Source of the DNA: JAJZQD01 sp021847735
Lineage (GTDB): Bacteria > Bacillota > Thermincolia > Thermincolales > UBA2595
NCBI GenBank assembly: GCA_027324025.1
Contig: DAHVYW010000133.1
Span: 1-23,756 of the forward strand
Reading direction: 5' to 3'
DNA: 23,756 nt
Shown here piece after piece: positions 15,311-23,756 of this stretch (position 1 is the stretch's first letter; each line of letters opens with the position of its first letter). A program made the translations under genes and the position numbers. Below the pieces are notes generated by a model, which worked only from the letters and a program-made list of their open reading frames with translations, made no database searches and was not told the origin of the DNA.

Positions 15311-17782
15311 ATGATACAGGGGGTAATCATGGCCGGAGGCGAAGGGTCACGTCTCAGGCCTCTTACATGCGACCGTCCGAAGCCGATGGTCCCGATGCTA
15401 AACAGGCCTGTGATGGAACATACCGTGGAGCTTCTGAAAAAACACGGTATTATAGATATTGGGGTGACTCTACAGTATATGCCCCAGGAGATTGTCAACT
15501 ACTTCCGGGACGGTTCGGACCATGGAGTAAATGTTCAGTATTTTATTGAAGAAGAACCTTTGGGCACCGCCGGCAGCGTTAAAAATGCCGAAGAGTTTCT
15601 CAAAGATACTTTTATCGTTGTAAGCGGTGACGCACTTACCGATTTTAATTTGTCTGAAGCAATCAGCTTTCACCGGGAAAAAGGGGCTATCGCTACCATT
15701 ATCCTCACCCCGGTAGAGATTCCTCTGGAGTATGGTGTCGTAATTACTGAAAAGAGCGGGGAAATTCGCCAATTTCTAGAGAAGCCGGGCTGGGGCGAAG
15801 TGTTTAGCGACACAGTGAATACAGGTATTTATATAATGGAACCCGAAGTGCTGGATTACATTCCCCGGGAGGGAAAATTTGATTTCAGCAAAGACCTTTT
15901 TCCTCTACTTTTGCGTGAAGGCAAAGCCCTTTTCGGGGTTAGCTTAAGTGGGTACTGGTGCGACATCGGAAATCTAAGACAATACCAGGAAGCACATTAT
16001 GCGGCCCTTGAGGGCAGGGTCTCTGTTGATATCTCGGGGGAACTGAGGGGTAATCGAATTTACACCGGCCAAAATTGTAAAATCGAACCCACTGCTGTCA
16101 TTACGGGCCCCGTAACAGTGGGAAATAACTGCCACATTGGGGCAAAAGCCATTATCGGGCCCCACGTAATCATTGGCAATAATTGCAAAATCGATACCGG
16201 TGCTTCTCTCAAAAGGACAGTGATATGGGGCGGTTCATACATAGGCAGGCATGCAGAAGTCAGGGGTGCAGTCATATGCAACGGAGTCACAGTCAAGGAC
16301 GGGGCGATGGTTTTCGAAGGGGCTGTGATAGGGGACAGCAGCACGGTTGAAGAAAACGCCAGGATCAGACCTGATACCAAGGTATGGCCTTATAAACTGG
16401 TGGAGAAGGATTCTATCCTAGAGAGCCATTTAATCTGGGGAAGCAAGGCGTGCCGAAATCTTTTCGGCGTTGATGGGATTTCAGGCAAGGTCAATGTCAA
16501 CCTGACTCCGGAATGTGCGGCTAAACTCGGGGCTGTTTACGGGACGGTCACCGGGCCGGATTCCACAGTGTTGGTTAGTTCTGATCACCACCGAAGCACA
16601 AGGATGATAAAGACCGCGGTCCAATCCGGCCTTATGTCTGTCGGTATATCTGTTGTTGACGGGGGAGACCTGGTTACTCCTGTTCACAGGAATGCTGTCA
16701 GGGCCCTTGGAGTGAACGCCGGGGTGCATATTAAATCCTCCCCCGTTGACGCTGAGGTCTTGCATGTCAATTTCTTCTCCGGACAAGGTGCGGCTATTTC
16801 CCGGGATTTGGAGCGCAAAATAGAAAACCAGTTTGAGCGGGCTGACTTTCAGCGCCATGCCAAACAGAGCGTCGGTACGGTTTCTTACATGCCGGGCCTG
16901 ACTGAAGCCTATGTTCAATATCTGTTCAATCTGGTTAATGTTGATGCCATTCAGGACAGGCGTTATAGAATGGTGGCTTATTGTACAGGGGATAGTTTAA
17001 GAACAATTATTCCCCATATTTTTAGTGGGTTGGGTTGTGAAGTAACTGTCTTTAGTCCTGACCCGGAATCCGGTGGTTTTCCAGACAGGCTGGCCGCCGC
17101 TGAAGCCATGGCAGGTGAAGTAGTAAGGGCTAATGCCAACTTTGGAGCGGTGTTTGACGGGAATGCGGAACATGTATCTCTAATTGATGAGGCGGGTAGA
17201 GTTATTGACGAAAACCTTTTCCTGGCGTTAATGTCCCTGATTATTTTGGAAACTTCGAATGTACCGGTAGTTGCCGTTCCCATTACCGGCAGTACTGTAG
17301 TGGAATCTATGGCAGGGGCCAGACAGGGCACCGTAATTCGGACCAAAACCGCGCCGGCCGCATTTATGAAAGAAGCAGCCAAAAGGGAGGTTGCTGAATC
17401 CCAGGGAATTTTCAACCAAGCCGTGATAACCTTTGACGCCCTTTCTACGGTAGTCAGGGTAATGGAATACATGGCCAGGAAAGACCTTACCCTGGGACAG
17501 GTCGTCTCTGAAATACCGGAATTTTATATGACCAGGAAGCAGACGGAATGTCCGTGGAATGTTAAGGGTAAGGTAATGAGGCAGTTAATAGAAGAAACCA
17601 GGGGCGGGCATGTTGAGTTATTGGACGGGGTCAAAGTTTACCACGAAAAAGGTTGGGCCCTGGTTCTCCCTGATCCTGAAGAAGCACAGTATCACGTGTA
17701 TTCCGAGGGTTTTTCGTACGAATTTGCGGAAAGCCTGGCTGATTTTTATATTAATAGGATTAATGAGCTGCGAAATCAATGA
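15311..17782 (+). CDS. NDP-sugar pyrophosphorylase fused to a degenerate phosphomannomutase-like domain
   Basis: This 823-residue fusion has three parts. Residues 1-235 are a nucleotidyltransferase with intact motifs (MAGGEGSRLRPLT, DRPKPMVPM, SGDAL, FLEKP, NTGIYI, GYWCDIGN) that would make an NDP-sugar from a sugar 1-phosphate. Residues about 245-375 are left-handed beta-helix hexapeptide repeats. Residues about 380-820 follow the phosphoglucomutase/phosphomannomutase layout, but every catalytic motif is altered: the TASHNP loop reads KSSPVDA (475-481), DGDADR reads DGNAEH (616-621), the GEeSGH loop reads ESQGIF (696-701), and RpSGTEP reads LPDPEEA (786-792). The mutase domain is therefore probably inactive. 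The ATG follows AAAAAGGGGGAAAG. It is co-oriented with the GT4 gene 35 bases upstream. The nucleotide and sugar (GDP-mannose or ADP/UDP-glucose) cannot be fixed from sequence. Confidence 0.88.
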   Translation: MIQGVIMAGGEGSRLRPLTCDRPKPMVPMLNRPVMEHTVELLKKHGIIDIGVTLQYMPQEIVNYFRDGSDHGVNVQYFIEEEPLGTAGSVKNAEEFLKDTFIVVSGDALTDFNLSEAISFHREKGAIATIILTPVEIPLEYGVVITEKSGEIRQFLEKPGWGEVFSDTVNTGIYIMEPEVLDYIPREGKFDFSKDLFPLLLREGKALFGVSLSGYWCDIGNLRQYQEAHYAALEGRVSVDISGELRGNRIYTGQNCKIEPTAVITGPVTVGNNCHIGAKAIIGPHVIIGNNCKIDTGASLKRTVIWGGSYIGRHAEVRGAVICNGVTVKDGAMVFEGAVIGDSSTVEENARIRPDTKVWPYKLVEKDSILESHLIWGSKACRNLFGVDGISGKVNVNLTPECAAKLGAVYGTVTGPDSTVLVSSDHHRSTRMIKTAVQSGLMSVGISVVDGGDLVTPVHRNAVRALGVNAGVHIKSSPVDAEVLHVNFFSGQGAAISRDLERKIENQFERADFQRHAKQSVGTVSYMPGLTEAYVQYLFNLVNVDAIQDRRYRMVAYCTGDSLRTIIPHIFSGLGCEVTVFSPDPESGGFPDRLAAAEAMAGEVVRANANFGAVFDGNAEHVSLIDEAGRVIDENLFLALMSLIILETSNVPVVAVPITGSTVVESMAGARQGTVIRTKTAPAAFMKEAAKREVAESQGIFNQAVITFDALSTVVRVMEYMARKDLTLGQVVSEIPEFYMTRKQTECPWNVKGKVMRQLIEETRGGHVELLDGVKVYHEKGWALVLPDPEEAQYHVYSEGFSYEFAESLADFYINRINELRNQ

Positions 17783-17783
17783 C

Positions 17784-17907
17784 GAAAGAGGCGGGTATCT
17801 TCCTCAGAGCGAGCAACAACTCAGCCGGCAGCCGCTCCCGTATACGCGGATCGCGGGCCGGCTGACGTCAGCCTCGGTCTGCGGAACACATTTGCCTCTT
17901 CCTTTTT
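17784..17907 (-). repeat. Palindromic MITE-like element, copy B (inverted relative to copy A)
   Basis: Read on the minus strand it aligns along its length with copy A (13287-13413), sharing CTGACGTCAGCCTCG (17862-17876, as the complement) and GAGCGAGCAACAACTC (17807-17822, as the complement). Many scattered differences show the copies are old. Its terminal repeats are weaker than those of copy A. It starts 2 bases after the nucleotidyltransferase stop codon. Confidence 0.72.
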
Positions 17908-17919
17908 GGAAAATAATAG

Positions 17920-17940
17920 GGGGCTTGAGAGCCCCATTTT
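17920..17940. terminator. Terminator between convergent genes
   Basis: A perfect 6-bp stem, GGGGCT (17920-17925) with AGCCCC (17930-17935), has loop TGAG and is followed by ATTTT. On the minus strand a T-rich run also follows, so it can serve both the fusion gene and the GH57 gene that ends at 17942. Confidence 0.75.
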
Positions 17941-17941
17941 C

Positions 17942-19558
17942 CTAAATAACTGCTGCCGCAGTCTTTCTGCTGTTGTCAGGTAGAAAGTGCTTATAGTTTA
18001 CGTCGGGAAAGATGTTGTTTTTGGTTTCCAGTTCAGTCAGCCAGGAGGGATTGATTTTGTTCCACTTGATGTCCTCGTATAGTCCGTTAAAGTTGTAAAG
18101 GTGTTGGTTTGTCCTTTTCCTGGCGTAGTCCACCATGGTTCCTGTTTTCATGATAAAGGCCCAGTCACTGCTTTGAGCGAGCAGGAGTTCTCTGGCTGCC
18201 TGTTTGAGGGCTCGTAATAGGTCACCGTCGGCTTTGGGGAACCTGGCAGCAAGCTCAGACATCCGTTGGGACGCTTTGTGCAGGTGCTTATATATCCAGT
18301 CATTGCTGCCTTCCAGCCACACTTCGTGGTAGCCTTTATATCCCCAGCTGGAAGAAGCCGGGACTGTTACCTGGTTGACAGGATACTCGGCCAGGTATTC
18401 ACTGGGGGTTGTAAGTTTAATAATTTTTTGGTTTACCGCTATTTTTCTAATCAGTTGATTGAGAAATTGTGGTCCTTCAAACCACCAGTGGCCAAATAAC
18501 TCAGCGTCATATGGTGAAACAATCAAAGGCTTTCGGTCAAAAAGACCGGCTAAAAACTCAACCTGTTTTTCTCTGTTAAACATAAAGTTGCCGGCATGAA
18601 GGGCGGCCTTTTCACGGCCCCGGTACGGGTCATAGGGTTCTTTGCACTCGGTTTTGCCGGTTATCCGGCAGTACTTGATGCCTGTATTGATACGTTGGCC
18701 ATTGGGATGGATATATGGCTTGATATAGTCATAATCCAAATCCCACCCAATATCCCGGTAGTATTCCCGGTAATCATGGTCACCGGGGTAACCTTCGTTA
18801 ACACTCCAGACCTGTTTGGAAGTTTCCGTGTCCCGGGCGAAAGCGGCTACCCCGGATGGGCAGTAAACAGGGGCATAGATGCCGTACTTGGGTCTCGTGG
18901 CGGCGTGCATAATTCCGTGGGTATCTGTAAAAAAGTACTTGATCCCAAACTCGTCCAAAATATTATCATCCCCTGGGCTGTAACCGCATTCCGGCAGCCA
19001 GATGCCTTTCGGTTTTCTGCCCATTAGCCTGGTATACAGGTCTACAGCTACTCCGACCTGGGCTCTGATACTTTCCCTGTTAACCCCCAGCAGGGGGAAA
19101 TACCCGTGAGTTGCACCACAGGTAATAACTTCGAGTACCCCCAAATCCTGGAAGATTTTGAAGGCATTCAACAGGTTCCTGTGGAACCGGTCATGAAATG
19201 TCCTGCTGGCCTGGATGAACATTTCTTTGTACATCAAGGCTGTACGGTGGAAATGGGGTTCCCATTTCGTACGTTCAACCTCTTTTTCGGCTAGTTCAAT
19301 GAGCCGGGTAATATGGTTGGAATACCTGTTTTGCAGAAGTTCATCGTTGAACATTGACATAAGCGGGGGGGTTAAGGACATTGTTAAACGGAAATCCACC
19401 CCATCATTAACCAGGGATTCGAAAACATTAATTAGCGGGATATAGCATTCTGTTACTGCTTCATAGAACCATCTTTCTTCCAAAAAAAACTCGTGTTCGG
19501 GGTGCCGAACATAAGGCAGGTGAGCGTGGAGGACCAGCGCCAGATATCCTTTAGCCAA
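17942..19558 (-). CDS. GH57 1,4-alpha-glucan branching enzyme
   Basis: This 538-residue GH57 enzyme (with a DUF1957-type C-terminal helical domain) makes alpha-1,6 branches in alpha-glucan. The N-terminal LALVLHAHLPYVRHPE is the family signature. The nucleophile is Glu190 in WLPECGY and the acid/base is Asp351 in SPYDAELFGHWWFEGP. The C-terminal ASSSWGYKGYHEVWLEG and LLLAQSSDWAFIM are typical of GH57 branching enzymes. A TTG start at 19558 is preferred because AAAGGA lies about 9 bases upstream; in-frame starts further 5' (ATG at 19567, TTG at 19579) overlap or precede that site. It follows the DUF4912 gene by 46 bases in the same direction. No signal peptide is seen, so it acts in the cytoplasm. 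Confidence 0.92.
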   Translation of the reverse strand: MAKGYLALVLHAHLPYVRHPEHEFFLEERWFYEAVTECYIPLINVFESLVNDGVDFRLTMSLTPPLMSMFNDELLQNRYSNHITRLIELAEKEVERTKWEPHFHRTALMYKEMFIQASRTFHDRFHRNLLNAFKIFQDLGVLEVITCGATHGYFPLLGVNRESIRAQVGVAVDLYTRLMGRKPKGIWLPECGYSPGDDNILDEFGIKYFFTDTHGIMHAATRPKYGIYAPVYCPSGVAAFARDTETSKQVWSVNEGYPGDHDYREYYRDIGWDLDYDYIKPYIHPNGQRINTGIKYCRITGKTECKEPYDPYRGREKAALHAGNFMFNREKQVEFLAGLFDRKPLIVSPYDAELFGHWWFEGPQFLNQLIRKIAVNQKIIKLTTPSEYLAEYPVNQVTVPASSSWGYKGYHEVWLEGSNDWIYKHLHKASQRMSELAARFPKADGDLLRALKQAARELLLAQSSDWAFIMKTGTMVDYARKRTNQHLYNFNGLYEDIKWNKINPSWLTELETKNNIFPDVNYKHFLPDNSRKTAAAVI

Positions 19559-19604
19559 TGCTACCATTCCTTTCGACAAGCTTTAGTTCCCGCAATAGGC
19601 TGTC

Positions 19605-20285
19605 TTACTTTTTAAACAGTTCGCCTGAACTCGTGCCTTCCAACTCCCCGATTCTGGCGTAGAGCCTGAGTTCCTTGTCGGAAACAAGCATCCAGTCGGG
19701 GTCTGTCTTGTTTGAGAGGCTGTTGCGTGGAGTAAAGGTGAAGTTCGACCTGGCTAAAACAATGAAAGTGCCATCATTTAGAATTTTGCCCAGGTCAACG
19801 CAATAGGTTCTGTCCGGTACTCCGACATGCAAATACCAGTTTACGGCATAGTCATTTATCACCACATCGTAATACCGGTTGGCATTGAACCCGTTAAAAT
19901 GTTCCACTCCTGTTGTGTCGTAAACCCGCAGCACGGATAGAGAATTATCCCAACGAGAGCCGTAGGCATGTTGGAGGAAATTGCGTTTTTCTTCACTGAT
20001 ATCCCAATAAGCAAAAATCCATTCCGGGTCCCTGGCCATAATCGTTATCTTGTTATCGCCGTATCCCCACGGCAGGTCCGGAATCGGTTCATGCTCAATT
20101 TCTGGCGGAAAATCAATAATAGGAAACAATTCCACCGCGTTTTCGAAGGTGTCTTCGGGTAATTTCGCCAGGGAAGACACCTTATTGTGTACTTTGCTAG
20201 TTCTGTTAAACATTATATACAAACCTCCGCTTAAAATGAATGCCGCAAATAATAATATTAACCCAACTATATCCAAGTTATACAT
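19605..20285 (-). CDS. Membrane-anchored DUF4912 protein
   Basis: This 226-residue protein has one N-terminal membrane helix (about residues 6-26), a linker, and then a DUF4912 domain recognised by LPWGYGDNKITIMARDPEWIFAYWDIS and the later NWYLHVGVPDRTYCVDLG. The function of DUF4912 is not established; the domain looks like a beta-sandwich related to carbohydrate-binding folds. The ATG is preceded by AGGAGGG. It lies directly upstream of the GH57 branching enzyme and is probably co-transcribed with it, which suggests a role in positioning or binding alpha-glucan at the membrane (inference). The 243 bases to the divergent GH15 gene hold the presumed divergent promoters, but no clear -35/-10 pair was found. 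Confidence 0.82.
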   Translation of the reverse strand: MYNLDIVGLILLFAAFILSGGLYIMFNRTSKVHNKVSSLAKLPEDTFENAVELFPIIDFPPEIEHEPIPDLPWGYGDNKITIMARDPEWIFAYWDISEEKRNFLQHAYGSRWDNSLSVLRVYDTTGVEHFNGFNANRYYDVVINDYAVNWYLHVGVPDRTYCVDLGKILNDGTFIVLARSNFTFTPRNSLSNKTDPDWMLVSDKELRLYARIGELEGTSSGELFKK

Positions 20286-20528
20286 TAATCCCTCCTCCTT
20301 TTTCCTAATAGGAAGACACAGGGCTTTCCCGTTCAGGAAGACATTTGAGCCTTGCGGGTTTATATTTTCCGGGTTCGTGTGGAATAATGTTATTGACTTT
20401 TTTATTATGTCACGGATTCAAAAATTTATTTAGACTAATCCCCCAAGAAACGAGGTAAATAAAAAAATATATGCTGTTACAAGCCCGGCAAATAAAGGGA
20501 AATAAATAGAAACGGAGAGTAATTTCTA

Positions 20529-22502
20529 ATGCCGAGAGACCTAGTTTTGGGCAACGGGTCAATGTTAGTAAACTTTGACCGGGGACTTAACATGAGAGAT
20601 TTATATTACCCTCAGGTGGGTCTGGATAATCATATAATGGGACATCGCAACAAACTGGGTGTTTGGGTGGACGGAAAATTTTCGTGGACAGACGATAACT
20701 GCTGGTCCAGGCAAATCAGGTATAAAAAAAACACCCTCATTAGCCGCATAAAAGCCCAACACAAAGGTTTGGCGGTAGTGCTGGAAATCAACGACACTGT
20801 TCATTTCAGACGCAACATCTATCTAAAAAGGGTCACTATTACCAATATGGCTGATAACGAACGCGAATTTAGGGTTTTTTTCACCCATGACCTATCCATC
20901 AATGAAACCGACGTGGGAGATACAGCCCTTTATGACCCGGTCTGCCAATGTATCTGCCACTATAAACGGGACAGGTATTTTCTTATTAACGGTAGAATGG
21001 GTGAGCATGGCATATACCAATATTCCATCGGTACTAAAAGGTTTGGAGGCGCTGAAGGAACATGGAGGGATGCCGAGGACGGTGTCTTAGAGCAAAATTC
21101 CGTTGCCCATGGTTCCATTGACAGTACGGTAAGCTTTCGCACCAGGTTGGGCGGAAATGACACCTCCACACTCTATTACTGGATAGCGGCAGGTCGTAAT
21201 ATCAGGGAGGTCCGGCAGGGTAACGAGTACATCCTGGAGTTCGGCCCGGATTTGATTTTTAATGAAGTTGATGCTTATTGGGATGCCTGGGTACACAAAA
21301 AGGAACGCAATTTCTATGATTTATCGGTGGAAGCAGTTGACATGTTTCATCGCAGCCTATTAATTGTGAGAACCCAGATTGATAACGGGGGGGCAATTCT
21401 GGCGGCCAATGACTCCGATGTCCTAATGTATCATCGCGACCACTACAGTTATATGTGGCCAAGGGACGGCGCCCTTGTAGCTTATGCCATGGACAGGGCA
21501 GGCTACCCGGAGATAGCTGTCAAATTCTTTGAATTATGTGCCGGGATTATTTCCGAAGGGGGTTATTTCCTGCACAAATACAATGCCGACGGGACCTTAG
21601 GGTCCAGCTGGCACCCGTGGTGGAAAGACGGTCATATTCAGCTGCCTATCCAGGAAGATGAGACGGCTCTTGTGCTTTTCGCCCTGGGATATCATTATAA
21701 GATTTACCGGGATGTCGAGTTTATAGATTCCCTGTACCCCACCCTAATTAAAAAGGCTGCCGGTTTTCTTGCTTCTTACAGGGATCCCGTCACCAAGCTG
21801 CCCTTACCGAGTTTCGACCTCTGGGAAGAACGGAGGGGCGTTTTTACTTTTACCTGTTCGGCAGTATACGGGGCACTAATCGCGGCGGCTTTTTTTGCTT
21901 CCCTGCTCGGCGACCAAAAGGCTGAGGACGAATATAGCCGCGCTGCCAGGGAAATCCGGGAGGCCATGGCCAAATATCTTTACAGCCCCGAATTGGGCAG
22001 GTTCCTAAGGGGAGTATACCCGCGAGATAACGGGCATCTTGAAAAAGACCTGACTCTGGACAGCAGTCTGTATGGGATTTTTGAGTTTGGGTCCTTTCCT
22101 GCCTCTGACAAACGGGTTGCCAACACCATGGGCGCCGTCATGGAAAACCTGCGGGTAAAGACCGATATAGGAGGCGTAGCAAGGTATGTGGATGATTATT
22201 ACTTCAAAAAGAGCAATGACATCAATAACGTGCCGGGGAACCCGTGGGTTATATGCACCCTCTGGATGGCTGAATGGTACACGGAAATAGCGGCAAACAT
22301 AGGTGACCTGGCCAAAAGCAAAGAGATTATCGATTGGGCTGTAAGATATGCCCTGCCCAGCGGGCTTCTTCCGGAGCAGGTGCACCCATATACCGGTGGG
22401 GATTTGTCTGTTTCTCCTTTAACATGGTCCCATTCAACCTACATCCTGGCCGTGGAAAAATACTTAGACAGGTATAAGCAGCTGACTGAACCGGTACATT
22501 AA
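20529..22502 (+). CDS. GH15 glucoamylase-type glycoside hydrolase
   Basis: This 657-residue protein has an N-terminal beta-sandwich (about 1-260) followed by an alpha/alpha-six barrel, the bacterial GH15 layout. Active-site features are YMWPRDGA (308-315), the catalytic acid in DLWEERRG (Glu433/434) and the catalytic base Glu616 in LLPEQVHP. It releases glucose from alpha-1,4 (and possibly alpha-1,6) glucan ends; some relatives act on trehalose or isomaltose. No signal peptide is seen, so it likely degrades an internal glucan. The ATG at 20529 follows CGGAGAG. It is divergent from the DUF4912-GH57 pair, with a shared 243-bp control region. Confidence 0.92.
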   Translation: MPRDLVLGNGSMLVNFDRGLNMRDLYYPQVGLDNHIMGHRNKLGVWVDGKFSWTDDNCWSRQIRYKKNTLISRIKAQHKGLAVVLEINDTVHFRRNIYLKRVTITNMADNEREFRVFFTHDLSINETDVGDTALYDPVCQCICHYKRDRYFLINGRMGEHGIYQYSIGTKRFGGAEGTWRDAEDGVLEQNSVAHGSIDSTVSFRTRLGGNDTSTLYYWIAAGRNIREVRQGNEYILEFGPDLIFNEVDAYWDAWVHKKERNFYDLSVEAVDMFHRSLLIVRTQIDNGGAILAANDSDVLMYHRDHYSYMWPRDGALVAYAMDRAGYPEIAVKFFELCAGIISEGGYFLHKYNADGTLGSSWHPWWKDGHIQLPIQEDETALVLFALGYHYKIYRDVEFIDSLYPTLIKKAAGFLASYRDPVTKLPLPSFDLWEERRGVFTFTCSAVYGALIAAAFFASLLGDQKAEDEYSRAAREIREAMAKYLYSPELGRFLRGVYPRDNGHLEKDLTLDSSLYGIFEFGSFPASDKRVANTMGAVMENLRVKTDIGGVARYVDDYYFKKSNDINNVPGNPWVICTLWMAEWYTEIAANIGDLAKSKEIIDWAVRYALPSGLLPEQVHPYTGGDLSVSPLTWSHSTYILAVEKYLDRYKQLTEPVH

Positions 22503-22539
22503 CAGATTAGCTAAGGATATTTGCTGCCGTAACTGGAGG

Positions 22540-22545
22540 TATAAT
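22540..22545 (+). promoter_or_regulatory. Possible -10 box of the CPBP protease gene
   Basis: A perfect TATAAT followed by GTG lies about 60 bases before the gene. The only TTG-type -35 candidate (22521) is too close, so this is weak. Confidence 0.35.
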
Positions 22546-22603
22546 GTGTAAAAAGTAGAATTAATATTATATCCGAATGTTTATCCGGGCTGGGGGTATA
22601 TAA

Positions 22604-23335
22604 ATGGAGATAGAAAAACTTCCCCACAGGCCAAGGTGGTCCTGGTGGGATGCCATGATGGTCCTGGTTGCACTTTTCGCCCTAATACCGGTTACCTGGG
22701 CATTGCGAAAAATCATTAAAAATGCAGTAACTGCCCTGGGAGTAACAGGCTCCAGTCTGCAGACCCTGCTGTTGTTTTCCGCCACCGTAATTCAGGCCAC
22801 AGTGATGGTCCTGGCAGTAATCGTTTTAACCCGCCGGAAGGGCTCAACGGGAAAAGATTTGGGCTTAATCTGGCAAAACCCCCGAAATAAAATTTTAACC
22901 GGATTGTTGGGAGGCTTGGTACTGGGAATCGGTGTAATTGGTGTGGGCGCTCTTGTTTCGGCTATAACGGGTCCACCACCGCCCCAGGACATTGAACGGT
23001 TTTTCTCGGGTATTAAGACAGGCCGGGACCTTTGGCTGCCCTTTATTTCCGTTTCTGTTCTGGCCCCTTTCAGTGAGGAGCTGTATTTTCGAGGTATGAT
23101 TTACCCGTTATTCAGGGTCAGGCTAGGGCCTGCCGGGGCTATGGTTTTGTCTGCCCTCTTTTTTGGTGCCCTGCACCTTGATTTGTACCGGTTGATTCCT
23201 ATAAGTGCGGGTGGAATAGTTCTGGCCTATTTCTACGAAAGAACCGGGTCACTTTTAACCTCAATGGTTGCCCACAGCACATGGAATACCCTGATGCTCC
23301 TAATGCTGTTTCTGGCCGGCGGTGTTACCCGTTAG
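22604..23335 (+). CDS. CPBP family intramembrane metalloprotease
   Basis: This 243-residue protein has about six to seven hydrophobic segments and the three CPBP (Rce1/Abi-like) motifs: EELYFRG with Glu158, Glu159 and Arg163; FFGALH with Phe187 and His191; and HSTWN with His224 and Asn228. These form a membrane-embedded metal-dependent protease site. Bacterial members cleave peptides or prenylated substrates, or serve in bacteriocin immunity; the substrate here is unknown. The ATG follows GGGGGT, a modest ribosome-binding site. It has no obvious link to the neighbouring GH15 gene. Confidence 0.9.
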   Translation: MEIEKLPHRPRWSWWDAMMVLVALFALIPVTWALRKIIKNAVTALGVTGSSLQTLLLFSATVIQATVMVLAVIVLTRRKGSTGKDLGLIWQNPRNKILTGLLGGLVLGIGVIGVGALVSAITGPPPPQDIERFFSGIKTGRDLWLPFISVSVLAPFSEELYFRGMIYPLFRVRLGPAGAMVLSALFFGALHLDLYRLIPISAGGIVLAYFYERTGSLLTSMVAHSTWNTLMLLMLFLAGGVTR

Positions 23336-23390
23336 GAATATTTTTAACCCACAGCGGCAAAATACAAAGGTAAAATATTCGCTAAAATAA

Positions 23391-23756
23391 TCAGTCAATG
23401 TAGATTTCCTCTTCGCATATACAGGCTTCCTTTTCGGAAAACGGTTGGCAGCAGGCAAACCGTTTTTTGTTAATTTTAAAATGCCCCGTCAGGTCCCGGA
23501 AATATGGAATCTCGGCGCTTTCTTCAATAAGCCGGAACCTGTCCTGTTCAATTGTATAAGTCACCATGTAATTAATAGAGATTTCAGGGTCGCCTGACAT
23601 TATTATTGTATCTCCCTGCTTCCGGAGGTTAAACTGGTATTCCAGTGGGTGTTTTTCTCCCCGGGGAAAGATAAAAAACCTGGCCTGGTAATCCTCTCCC
23701 AGTAGTTTTTCCGCATAAAAATACCCCAATGGGATACTTATATTTTTGGCTACTTG
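23391..23756 (-). CDS. Unknown protein, C-terminal part (5' end outside window)
   Basis: The minus-strand frame is open to the window edge, adding nine codons (QVAKNISIP) upstream of the first possible internal TTG start at 23729, so the gene probably begins beyond the window. The visible 121 residues are mostly beta-strand-like and polar, with no membrane segment, and end in a cysteine-rich tail (FACCQPF, ACICEEE) that might bind metal. It was not recognised as any family. It converges with the CPBP protease gene, with 55 bases between them. Confidence 0.6.
   Translation of the reverse strand, partial: QVAKNISIPLGYFYAEKLLGEDYQARFFIFPRGEKHPLEYQFNLRKQGDTIIMSGDPEISINYMVTYTIEQDRFRLIEESAEIPYFRDLTGHFKINKKRFACCQPFSEKEACICEEEIYID

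Noticed and set aside
13287..17907. CRISPR array or composite transposon formed by the repeated elements
   Set aside because: There are only two inverted, diverged copies 4.4 kb apart, with no spacers, cas genes or transposase.
22533..22556. GGAGG followed by ATG and a four-codon frame upstream of the CPBP gene, as a possible leader peptide
   Set aside because: Too short to judge, and the ATG overlaps a perfect TATAAT box, which explains the sequence better.

Overview
The window reads as chromosomal DNA of an anaerobic, endospore-lineage Firmicute (Clostridia; Peptococcaceae/Desulfotomaculum/Thermincola-like). This is inferred from strong AGGAGG ribosome-binding sites, TTG/GTG starts, gatCAB, a homocitrate-synthase-type citrate synthase candidate next to NADP isocitrate dehydrogenase, an SLH-domain surface protein and a class I c-di-GMP riboswitch. 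No phage, CRISPR array, rRNA or complete transposase gene was seen.

Layout. 1-3506: a sigma-A promoter and the gatC-gatA-gatB operon (tRNA-dependent amidotransferase), ending in a clear terminator. 3515-3685 (minus): a 56-residue cysteine-rich protein shorter than usual gene-calling limits. 3767-5258: a surface-protein gene (YcdB/YcdC-like region plus three SLH domains) broken by a 115-bp structured repeat. An identical copy of that repeat lies in the gatCAB leader. 5428-6438: a trypsin-fold serine protease. 6630-9170: a homocitrate/Re-citrate synthase candidate and isocitrate dehydrogenase. 9171-9521: no gene, but a tRNA-like 3' end and two strong hairpins. 9522-12087: a divergent pair, a membrane-anchored epimerase-like protein and a polysaccharide deacetylase. 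12155-12276: a c-di-GMP-I riboswitch with its own terminator, followed by a lipoprotein gene (12329-13261).

13497-22502 is an alpha-glucan (glycogen-like) region. It holds a free-standing starch-binding-module protein, a GT4 glycosyltransferase, a nucleotidyltransferase fused to a phosphomannomutase-like domain that has lost its catalytic motifs, a GH57 branching enzyme, a membrane-anchored DUF4912 protein and a GH15 glucoamylase. Two inverted copies of a diverged ~125-bp palindromic element flank the first three genes. The window ends with a CPBP intramembrane protease and a partial unknown gene on the minus strand.

The most notable points are: the scarless 115-bp element whose removal restores a reading frame; the pseudo-phosphomannomutase fusion; the c-di-GMP switch in front of an uncharacterised lipoprotein; and the alpha-glucan locus with no recognisable GlgC/GlgB. 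All family assignments come from reading motifs by eye; no database search was run.
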